DNA of 21,025 bases. Source: Bin87 sp034421995 (GTDB lineage: Bacteria; Chloroflexota; Dehalococcoidia; Lucifugimonadales; UBA3495). The stretch covers positions 1-21,025 of the forward strand of contig DAOUJY010000106.1 of NCBI GenBank assembly GCA_034421995.1, written 5' to 3'. The notes beneath the pieces were generated by a model. That model searched no databases. It was given only the letters and a program-made list of their open reading frames with translations, and was not told the DNA's origin. The translations under genes and the position numbers were made by a program. Shown here one piece after another: positions 13,217 to 20,094 of the stretch (position 1 is the first letter of the stretch; each line of letters starts with the position of its first letter).

Positions 13217-15610
13217 ATGACTACCCGCATATTCGGCTCCGGCATCCGGCGACGGGAGGATCCCCGTCTGATCACCGGCCAGGCCGCCTACACCGACGAC
13301 ATCAAGCTGACCGGCATGGTCCACGCGGCCATTCTGCGTAGCCCCCACGCTCACGCCCGCATCACCGGCATCAACACCGACGTGGCCAAATCCGCCCCCG
13401 GCGTGCAGGCCGTTTATACCGGCGCGGACACGTCCGGCGTACTCAATCCCATTCCCTGCGCCTGGGCCATCCCCGACTCCGACCTCAAGGCCGTGGCCTA
13501 TCCCGCCATCGCGACTGATGTCGTCCGCTATGTGGGCGACGCCGTGGCCGTGGTGGTGGCGGAAAACCGCTACCAGGCCGAGGACGCGCTGGAACTCATC
13601 GAGGTGAACTACGAGCCGCTGCCGGCCATCATCAACCCCGAGGCGGCCCTGGCCGACGGCGCGCCCCAGCTTCACGAGGACGCGCCCAACAACCAGGCGT
13701 TTCACTGGGTGGCCGCCGGCGGCGACACCGACGCCGCCTTCGCCGACGCCGCCATAACGGTCAGTGAGACCATTAACCAGCAGAAGCTGATACCCACCCC
13801 CATGGAAACCCGCTCCGCCATCGCGTCATGGTCGGCGGCCATGGGCGAGCTTACCCTGTGGAACACCACGCAGAACCCACACATCGCCCGCTTCGTAACC
13901 TGCCTGGTTACCGGCATCGCCGAGCACAAGATCCGCGTCATCGCGCCGGAAGTCGGCGGCGGGTTCGGCGCGAAGATCGCCGTATATCCCTGGGAAATGA
14001 TCACGGCATTCTGCTCCATGCAGCTGGGCGTGCCCGTCAAGTGGACCGAGACGCGCACCGAGAACTACGTCGCCACAACGCATGGGCGCGACCACGTGGA
14101 ATACGTGGAGATGGCCGCCGACGCCAACGGCAAGGTCACCGGCGTCCGCAGCGTGGTCTATGCCGGCATGGGCGCGTACCTGTCCACCGCCGCGCCGGGC
14201 ATTCCGACCATCCTGCACGGCCTGATGTACTCCGGCCCCTACGACATCGCCAACATCAAGGCCGACGTGTACGGTGTTTTCACCAACTCCACGCCCGTGG
14301 AGGCGTATCGCGGCGCCGGCCGGCCCGAAGCCACCTTCCTGCTGGAACGGCTGATTGACAAGGTGGGCGACGCCGTGGGCATTGACGCCGTGGAGGTGCG
14401 CCGCCGCAACCTGATCGAGCCCTTCGACGACAACCGGGACGTTGCCATCGGCATCACCTACGACAGCGGCAACTACTCCGCCACCCTGGACGCGCTGCTG
14501 GGCCACGTCAACTACAGTGGGTTCCGCCACGACCAGGAACACGAGCGGGAGCATGGAACCTTCCGGGGCATCGGCATCGCTTGCTACTGCGAGATCTGCG
14601 GGCTTGGCCCGTCCCAGGTGGCCGGCGCGGTGGGCTTCGGCGGCGGCCTGTGGGAATCTGCCACCGTGCGCATCTACGCCACCGGCAAGGTCAACGTGTT
14701 CATCGGCACGTCGCCCCACGGCCAGGGCGAGGAAACCACCTTTGCCCAGATCGTCGCCGACGAAATCGGCGTGGACGTGGATGACGTGGAAGTGGTCCAC
14801 GGGGACACGGACACCACGCCTATGGGATGGGGAACCTACGGCAGCCGCACCACCGTGGTGGGCGGCGCCGCCGTCGCCCTGACCATGCGCAAGCTGCGGG
14901 ACAAGGCCCGGGTCATCGCCGCGCACCTGCTGGAGGCCGACGAAGCCGACATTGAGTACGAGGACGGCCAGTTCTTCGTGCGCGGCGCGCGGGACCGCTC
15001 CCAGAGCATCCAGGACGTCGCTCTGCAGGCCAACGTGGCCTGGAACCTGCCCGAAGGCATTGAGCCGGGCATGGAGGCCAGCACCTATTACGACCCGCAG
15101 AACTTCAGCTACCCCTTCGGTGCCCACGCAGCTATCGTCAGCGTGGACCCGGACAACGGGCACATCACGCTGGACCGTTACGTGGCCGTTGACGACTGCG
15201 GCCCCCAGATCAACCCTCTGATCGTGGAAGGCCAGGTTCACGGCGGCGTGGTGCAGGGCGCCGGCCAGGCCCTCTGGGAAGGCGCGGTCTATGACGACAA
15301 CGGCCAGCTGCTCACCGGGTCGATGATGGACTACGCGATTCCCCGCGCCCACCTGGTGCCGGACATCGAGGTCCATTCCACCGTAACGCCGTCGCCCCAC
15401 AACCCGCTGGGCGTGAAGGGCATCGGCGAGACGGGAACCATCGCCTCCACGGCGGCTATCTACAGCGCGGTCATGGACGCCCTCAAGCCGTTGGGAATAT
15501 CCGGCCTTGACATGCCGCTGACGCCCGAAAAGGTGTGGCGTGCCATCCAGGCCAGCGGCTACACCGGCAACGGCCACGGTCATGAGCATGGCCACGGCCA
15601 CAACCACTAA
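13217..15610 (+). CDS. Molybdenum hydroxylase large subunit, form II CoxL-like
   Basis: The 797-residue protein has the full length of the family. It opens GSGIRRREDPRLITGQAAYTDD at residues 7-28, and shows GGGFGAK for Mo-cofactor binding. The active-site loop is AYRGAGR at residues 363-369, the form II signature; true aerobic CO dehydrogenase (form I) has AYXCSFR with the copper-binding Cys, which is absent here. Glu738 in GIGETG is the conserved catalytic base. So the enzyme hydroxylates an unknown aldehyde, purine-like or heteroaromatic substrate rather than surely CO. The last dozen residues are unusual: GHGHEHGHGHNH, a natural His-rich tail that could bind nickel, zinc or copper. Gene order is small-large-medium. 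Confidence 0.93.
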   Translation: MTTRIFGSGIRRREDPRLITGQAAYTDDIKLTGMVHAAILRSPHAHARITGINTDVAKSAPGVQAVYTGADTSGVLNPIPCAWAIPDSDLKAVAYPAIATDVVRYVGDAVAVVVAENRYQAEDALELIEVNYEPLPAIINPEAALADGAPQLHEDAPNNQAFHWVAAGGDTDAAFADAAITVSETINQQKLIPTPMETRSAIASWSAAMGELTLWNTTQNPHIARFVTCLVTGIAEHKIRVIAPEVGGGFGAKIAVYPWEMITAFCSMQLGVPVKWTETRTENYVATTHGRDHVEYVEMAADANGKVTGVRSVVYAGMGAYLSTAAPGIPTILHGLMYSGPYDIANIKADVYGVFTNSTPVEAYRGAGRPEATFLLERLIDKVGDAVGIDAVEVRRRNLIEPFDDNRDVAIGITYDSGNYSATLDALLGHVNYSGFRHDQEHEREHGTFRGIGIACYCEICGLGPSQVAGAVGFGGGLWESATVRIYATGKVNVFIGTSPHGQGEETTFAQIVADEIGVDVDDVEVVHGDTDTTPMGWGTYGSRTTVVGGAAVALTMRKLRDKARVIAAHLLEADEADIEYEDGQFFVRGARDRSQSIQDVALQANVAWNLPEGIEPGMEASTYYDPQNFSYPFGAHAAIVSVDPDNGHITLDRYVAVDDCGPQINPLIVEGQVHGGVVQGAGQALWEGAVYDDNGQLLTGSMMDYAIPRAHLVPDIEVHSTVTPSPHNPLGVKGIGETGTIASTAAIYSAVMDALKPLGISGLDMPLTPEKVWRAIQASGYTGNGHGHEHGHGHNH

Positions 15611-15640
15611 CCGGCACCGGAATTAGGAGGACTGATTGCA

Positions 15641-16519
15641 ATGTTTGCAGCAGATTTTGAATACCGGAAGGCCGGTTCGATCATGGAAGCGGTACAGTTG
15701 CTGGCCGACAACCCAGGGGCCAAGCTCCTGGCCGGCGGCCACAGCCTGATCCCGCTGATGCGGTTTCGCCTGGCCCGGCCCGAGGTGGTAATCGACATCG
15801 GCGGCATCGCCAACCTGCGGGGCATCAACGTCAGCGGTGATACCATCAACATCGGCGCGCTGACCACCCATGCCGAAATCGCCAATTCCGCCGACGTACA
15901 GCGGGCCAACGGGCTGCTGGCCGAAGCCGCCGGCGGCATCGGCGACCCAGCGGTACGCAACCGGGGCACCATCGGCGGCAACCTGGCCCACGCCGACCCG
16001 GCATCCGACTGGGCCACAGTGCTCACCGCGCTGGGCGCAACGGTTTCGGCGCAGGGGCCGGCCGGCAGTCGCACCATCGCCGTGGCCGATCTTATCGAGG
16101 ACGCTTTCACTACTGTCCTCGGCGAGAACGAGTTGATAACCACGGTGAGCGTGCCCACGCTGGCCGCCAACCAGCGGGCCGAATACGCCAAGATGGCCCA
16201 TCCTGCCAGCTTTTACGCCGTGGTCGGCGGCGCGGTGGTGGTGACCATGGACGGCGACCGCTGCACGGCGGCGTCGGTGGCCGTCGGCGGCTTGACCCCG
16301 CGTCCGGTAAAAGCGCCGGCGGTGGAGCAGGCCCTGTCCGGCTCCACGCTGACCATGGCCAGCATCGCCGACGCCACCGCCAGGCTGAGCGAGGACCTGA
16401 ACGCGGCCGGCGTGGACATCATCGGCGACGTGTACGCCTCGGCGGACTTTCGCTCCAGCGTGGCGCCGGTGGAGGTGAAGCACGCGCTGCTTCACGCCAT
16501 TGGGCTGGCGCACCACTGA
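15641..16519 (+). CDS. Molybdenum hydroxylase medium subunit, FAD-binding (CoxM-like)
   Basis: The 292-residue protein matches the FAD subunit of the CoxSLM family. AGGHSLIP at residues 31-38 and TIGGNLAHADPASDW at 110-124 are the two FAD-contact motifs, and FEYRKAGSIMEAVQLL is the typical start. The C-terminal CO-dehydrogenase flavoprotein domain follows (YAKMAHPASFYAVVG, then VAVGGLTPRPV). It takes electrons from the small subunit's clusters to FAD and on to a quinone or other acceptor. TAGGAGG at 15624-15630 precedes the ATG by 10 nt. It is the last gene of the operon, 30 nt after coxL-like, and is followed by a hairpin at 16535-16575. Confidence 0.94.
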   Translation: MFAADFEYRKAGSIMEAVQLLADNPGAKLLAGGHSLIPLMRFRLARPEVVIDIGGIANLRGINVSGDTINIGALTTHAEIANSADVQRANGLLAEAAGGIGDPAVRNRGTIGGNLAHADPASDWATVLTALGATVSAQGPAGSRTIAVADLIEDAFTTVLGENELITTVSVPTLAANQRAEYAKMAHPASFYAVVGGAVVVTMDGDRCTAASVAVGGLTPRPVKAPAVEQALSGSTLTMASIADATARLSEDLNAAGVDIIGDVYASADFRSSVAPVEVKHALLHAIGLAHH

Positions 16520-16534
16520 GGAGTATGCTCGCAG

Positions 16535-16575
16535 ACGCTCCGCACGGCGCATCTGGATAAGGCCGTGCGGAGCGT
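16535..16575 (+). terminator. Hairpin at the end of the molybdenum hydroxylase operon
   Basis: ACGCTCCGCACGGC pairs with GCCGTGCGGAGCGT over 14 perfect bp, with a 13-nt loop. ATTATTAT follows instead of a clean T-run, so termination may be partial or the hairpin may protect the 3' end. Confidence 0.6.
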
Positions 16576-16668
16576 ATTATTATCAGGAATGAAGGTGTCA
16601 CCATCAACGACCGCACCGTAACCATCACCTTCTCCGGCCCGCTGGACATCGCCGTCGTCTTTCCGGCG

Positions 16669-17442
16669 GTGGAAGCGTTTGGCGATGCCTTCCGGCTGAT
16701 GATTCGGCATCAGCACGATGTGGTTACGGGGCATCGTCCGCCATATCCCGCTCTGCTTTCAGCCAGTGCGCTACGGTTGGCCGGCGTGTCCGCCGAACCC
16801 GGCGCGGTGACGCTGGAAATCGCGCCGCCCGCCCCGCTGGGCAAGCTGGCCGACGCGCCTCTGGAGGGGCTGAAAGTACTGCTATCCGACGCCAATTCCG
16901 ACGTTCACGGCCTGCCCACCGAAGTGGCTTTCCCCCTACGTCAAATCGTTGACAAGCTGCCGGAGGACATCAACGCGATGACGATAGCCGGCCCCGCCGG
17001 GCTGCCCACGCTCAAGCTGATGCGGGAACTGTTCGACGACGGGGTTGCACAGGCGGAAACGGTTCGCTGCTACGGGCGGTTGCAGGAAGTCAACTGGTCG
17101 CGCGGCACTGCTGAGCTCCACTCCCCCGTCGGCAAAACCTTGCTGGCCTTCCCCGGAACGCTGGCGGAAAGGATGCACGAAGCCGGCAATCGTTACCTAA
17201 GGGTCGTGGGGAAGGGCGAATGTACTCCCGATGGCGTAACCATCATCCGAGAGATTGAGGACATCGAGATTATCGAAGAGCACGGCCGCTCATTACGCAC
17301 TATCGGCCCGCTTGATGAGGACGTCCGGCAAGCCTTGGCTATCATCCGCTGGGAAGAGAAGCAGAGCGAATGGTTCTACGATGACGAGCTGGACGCTTTC
17401 GTGGATGCCGTCCAAAACCGGAAGTACAAAGACCCACTATGA
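16669..17442 (+). CDS. Unknown protein, translationally coupled to a PIN toxin (start uncertain)
   Basis: The first standard start codon is GTG at 16669, giving 257 residues, but it has no ribosome site. The coding pattern continues in frame upstream with INDRTVTITFSGPLDIAVVF, which looks like real protein, and the frame is open back to 16561 without any ATG, GTG or TTG. An ATC at 16603 stands 7 nt behind AAGG, exactly where an ATG would be expected. The protein is soluble, mixed alpha/beta, with no recognised motif; it has a C-terminal acidic helix (DDELDAFVDAVQ). Its stop overlaps the ATG of the PIN gene (ATGA, 17439-17442), so it may be the antitoxin or regulator partner, though it is long for one. 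Confidence 0.65.
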   Translation: MEAFGDAFRLMIRHQHDVVTGHRPPYPALLSASALRLAGVSAEPGAVTLEIAPPAPLGKLADAPLEGLKVLLSDANSDVHGLPTEVAFPLRQIVDKLPEDINAMTIAGPAGLPTLKLMRELFDDGVAQAETVRCYGRLQEVNWSRGTAELHSPVGKTLLAFPGTLAERMHEAGNRYLRVVGKGECTPDGVTIIREIEDIEIIEEHGRSLRTIGPLDEDVRQALAIIRWEEKQSEWFYDDELDAFVDAVQNRKYKDPL

Positions 17443-17882
17443 TTGAGCACCAGCCGCAGCAATCCGAAGGGCTGTCGGTAGCATTGGACACTTCGGTGGC
17501 GTCGCTATTTCTGGACACGCGCGCGAATGATAGCGGGTACGCGGCTTTCACGCAGGGCTATCGGCTGATTCTGCCGATGATTACCTGCGCCGAGTTGCGG
17601 CAAGGTTCGCTGACTGGCGGCTGGGGAGATGGCAAGAGACAAAGATTGGAGCGTTTCCTGACCCGACATACTCTCCACCCAATTACGGAAACTACCGCAG
17701 AACATTGGGCCTCCCTGCGGTTCGAGTGTCGCCGGCGCGGAATCGGCAACACCGAAAACGACGCTTGGGTTGCCGCCGCCGCGCTGGAAATGAACCTCCC
17801 GCTGGTGTCCAATGACCGGATTCATCTGCGGATGCAATCAGCCGTTCCCCAGCTGCGGGTGTTATCCTTGCTGACGGTTTAA
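17439..17882 (+). CDS. PIN-domain protein (VapC-like toxin)
   Basis: The 147-residue protein has all PIN acidic sites. Asp17 lies in ALDTSV, Glu52 in ITCAELRQGS, Asp108 in NTENDAWVAAAAL, and Asp126 in LVSNDRIHL. PIN toxins are Mg-dependent RNases that cleave tRNA or rRNA when their antitoxin is lost. Length is a little above usual because of a 13-residue polar N-terminus. Start ATG overlaps the stop of the upstream gene, which implies coupled translation and stoichiometric control. Unlike the PIN gene at 9215-9636 this copy is intact. A classic short DNA-binding antitoxin is not present next to it. Confidence 0.85.
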   Translation: MIEHQPQQSEGLSVALDTSVASLFLDTRANDSGYAAFTQGYRLILPMITCAELRQGSLTGGWGDGKRQRLERFLTRHTLHPITETTAEHWASLRFECRRRGIGNTENDAWVAAAALEMNLPLVSNDRIHLRMQSAVPQLRVLSLLTV

Positions 17883-17925
17883 CCCTATCACACCAGCTTT
17901 GCGTCAGTTTTCGTTGAGGCATCCC

Positions 17926-18810
17926 TTGAAAATCCTTCTCACTAATGACGACGGCATTCACGCTCCCGGGCTTTGGGCGGCAGCCCGCAGCCTTTCCGCT
18001 GTGGGCGAGGTGGCGGTGGTTGCGCCGGACCGGGAGCAATCGGGCGTGGGGGCGTCGATGACGCTGCACGCGCCGCTTTTCGTCCACCAGGTGCCGGCGG
18101 AGCAGTACCTGATGCAGTTTTCCCCCGGCGACGACACCCTGCCCCGCAGCGCCGACGCCGTTTTTGAGCCTGCCCAAAATGGCGCCCCCGAGTTGGCCAA
18201 CCCCATCAGCGCGTGGGCGGTGCAGGGCACTCCCGCCGATTCGTGCATCCTGGCGTTGGAGCAGCTGGTCATGCCCAAGCCCGACCTGGTGGTGAGCGGC
18301 ATCAACCGCGGCTCCAACCTGGGTTGGGACGTCATCGTGTCGGGAACCGTGGGCGCGGCGGTGCAGGGGTGGGTACGTGGCTATCCCACCATCGCCATTT
18401 CGGTGGGTTCGGTGCAGTCGCCCCGCTATCAGTTGTCCGCCGAAGTGCTGGCGCACCTGGCCCGCCGCCTGGCCGACGCGCCCGAGGTCTCTCCGCCCTA
18501 CTTCCTCAACGTCAACGTGCCCAACGAGCCGGCCGAACGCATCGCCGGAGTGCAGGTCACCCGCCTGGGTGGGCGCGCCTACGGGGAATCGGTGCGCTCC
18601 GAGGACTCCTTCGGCCACCGTCGCTACTGGATTTCGCGCAACCGGGCGGTGCTGGCCGGGGGCGAAGGCAGCGATATTGACGCCAGCAAGGCCAACTACG
18701 TCGGCATCACGCCCATGGGCATGGCCTTCTCCACCACCGACGAGCGGATGGAAATGGTGCGCGGCTTGGTGGACGGATTGGGCGTCGGCGGGAACGGGAA
18801 TACAGATTAG
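17926..18810 (+). CDS. surE: 5'/3'-nucleotidase SurE
   Basis: From TTG at 17926 the protein has 294 residues and starts directly with the family's first strand, KILLTNDDGIHAPG. GAGG at 17916-17919 lies 6 nt before this TTG; another TTG at 17899 has no ribosome site. Metal ligands Asp8 and Asp9 and the phosphate-binding Ser39 (DREQSGVG) are in place. VVSGINRGSNLG provides the conserved Asn, and SGTVGAA follows. SurE is a metal-dependent phosphatase acting on nucleoside monophosphates and short polyphosphate. Compared with the usual 250-270 residues there is an insertion of about 30 residues between the substrate loop and GTPADS. The stop codon overlaps the stop of the convergent gene at 18807 by 4 bp. 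Confidence 0.93.
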   Translation: MKILLTNDDGIHAPGLWAAARSLSAVGEVAVVAPDREQSGVGASMTLHAPLFVHQVPAEQYLMQFSPGDDTLPRSADAVFEPAQNGAPELANPISAWAVQGTPADSCILALEQLVMPKPDLVVSGINRGSNLGWDVIVSGTVGAAVQGWVRGYPTIAISVGSVQSPRYQLSAEVLAHLARRLADAPEVSPPYFLNVNVPNEPAERIAGVQVTRLGGRAYGESVRSEDSFGHRRYWISRNRAVLAGGEGSDIDASKANYVGITPMGMAFSTTDERMEMVRGLVDGLGVGGNGNTD

Positions 18811-19301
18811 CGTCGGCGGCGCCGGCTGCGGACGCCGCCCCGGTTGGCGCGTCGTCGCCGACGTCCCTCGTCATTCTGGCTTTCGCCGGAATCCAGCGCT
18901 GGCGCATCCGCGTCGGCATAGGCCGCAAAGCCGCCGGCGTCACGGATGCGCCGGATGTGGGGCCGGTCCCGGAGCAGCCACAGCGACTGCGTGAGAATGG
19001 TCAAGAATAGGCCCGGCGCCGCCAGAGCCAGGAGCGTGGGGTCAAACAGCGGTTGCCCGTTCTGGATGCGGAACTGTGTCCGCAGGAATATCCACCCGCC
19101 GCCGACGATGATCCAGGCCCACGACAGCGCGCCACTGACCACGCCATCGTGCCACGGCGACCGAATAAACAGGATCGCGCTGCACGGCCACCAGACAAAG
19201 GTCGGAACCAGGAACCAGCCCTGATAGTACCAAGGCTTGAGCGCCTCGGGCGGTACGGGCGGCGGAGTTGGCTGTTGGGTTTCCTGGGTCGGTTGCTGCA
19301 T
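18807..19301 (-). CDS. Small multi-pass membrane protein with arginine-rich tail
   Basis: The start is set at ATG 19301 (164 residues); upstream in-frame sequence to 19403 is the shadow of the Uma2 gene. Residues 1-20 are Gln/Pro/Thr-rich. Three hydrophobic helices follow: GWFLVPTFVWWPCSAILFI, then SGALSWAWIIVGGGWIFL, then LLALAAPGLFLTILTQSLWLL. The tail contains DSGESQNDEG, which is encoded by a copy of the CGTCATTC repeat (18869-18896), and ends in two arginine blocks. No family is recognised. It is 16 nt downstream of the Uma2 gene and probably in its transcript. The charged tail should be cytoplasmic and might contact nucleic acid. Confidence 0.65.
   Translation of the reverse strand: MQQPTQETQQPTPPPVPPEALKPWYYQGWFLVPTFVWWPCSAILFIRSPWHDGVVSGALSWAWIIVGGGWIFLRTQFRIQNGQPLFDPTLLALAAPGLFLTILTQSLWLLRDRPHIRRIRDAGGFAAYADADAPALDSGESQNDEGRRRRRANRGGVRSRRRRR
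18869..18896. repeat. CGTCATTC-type repeat unit with reversed loop, inside a coding region
   Basis: The outer ends CGTCATTC and GGAATCCAG match the other units in forward orientation, but the hairpin loop reads CTTTC rather than GAAAG. It lies within the 3' part of the minus-strand membrane-protein gene and adds codons without breaking the frame. Confidence 0.75.
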
Positions 19302-19317
19302 CGCCGGTGAGTCAGGT

Positions 19318-20007
19318 TCAGCCGACGTTATCGAAGATTCGCGCCCGCACCTCGAAGACGAACCCCGGCAGCACATCCTCGCCGTCCAGCGTCTCCGGGT
19401 CAACTAACGTCTCGGGGTCCCGGCCTGTGCGGTAGATTGTTACCAGACGGCGATCAGGATTGATAATCCAGGCCAGCCGGGTGCCGTTGGCAATGAAAAG
19501 CTCCACCTTGCGCGCCAGTTCCGGGCCGCGATTGGATGGACATACTATTTCACAGATGAAGTCGGGCGCGATGGAAGCGAAGGGCGGGCGGCGCTCTTCC
19601 TCGGTAGCGGCGTTCCACCGTTCATCGGAAAACCAGATTGCATCAGGGCCGCGCCGGGAGCCGTCGGACATCCGAAAACGTCCGGTGGGGCCGCCTACCC
19701 TGCCGCCACCGTAGCTGCGATTCCAAATGCCTAGTTCCAATACCATCTCGGTTTCCAGCCAGTATCCAGGGATTCCCGTAGGAGGCATGATTTTCAGTTC
19801 TCCTTGGTCGGTAATCTCAAAGAACCCGCATTCCTGGTTACGGCCCCCAAAAGCCTCAAACCATTCGTCCAGATCAGGGTCATTGAGGGTTTTGCCGAAC
19901 TCGGCCAGAGGGATGTAGAAGCAACCTTCCTCCGGTTCGGCGGTGGCCGCGCCACAAACGGCATCATCCGTCTGCTCCGGTCGGGTTTGCGTTTGGGTTG
20001 TGGTCAT
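19318..20007 (-). CDS. Uma2-family (DUF820) nuclease-fold protein
   Basis: The protein has 229 residues from ATG at 20007, with GAGG 8 nt upstream; a TTG at 20013 is less likely. The PD-(D/E)XK-like core is visible: GPDAIWFS with Asp122, PDFICEIVCPSN with Glu153, and LARKVELFIANGTRLAWIINP with Lys167. Uma2 proteins are very common in cyanobacteria and Chloroflexota and are predicted nucleases of unclear function, often multicopy. Differences from the usual pattern are a Cys155 where Ser is common in E-x-x-S-P-S, and an unusually long N-terminal part (about 60 residues ahead of the domain). It is transcribed divergently from the MFS gene. Confidence 0.85.
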   Translation of the reverse strand: MTTTQTQTRPEQTDDAVCGAATAEPEEGCFYIPLAEFGKTLNDPDLDEWFEAFGGRNQECGFFEITDQGELKIMPPTGIPGYWLETEMVLELGIWNRSYGGGRVGGPTGRFRMSDGSRRGPDAIWFSDERWNAATEEERRPPFASIAPDFICEIVCPSNRGPELARKVELFIANGTRLAWIINPDRRLVTIYRTGRDPETLVDPETLDGEDVLPGFVFEVRARIFDNVG

Positions 20008-20094
20008 GGTCAAGGCCTCGTGGGTTTGCCATCCTGCCGTATTGTATCAGGGAACGCTCACGTCGTGACTGCGGCGTCGGCGCCACGTTGTGAT

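Noticed and set aside
13826..15607. A 593-codon minus-strand open frame opposite the large molybdenum subunit
   Set aside because: It is the antisense shadow produced by GC-rich codon bias; the plus strand carries a full-length known family in the same place.
13217..16519. Calling the operon an aerobic CO dehydrogenase
   Set aside because: The active-site loop is AYRGAGR (form II) and lacks the Cys of the form I AYXCSFR loop, so CO oxidation is not supported by sequence alone.
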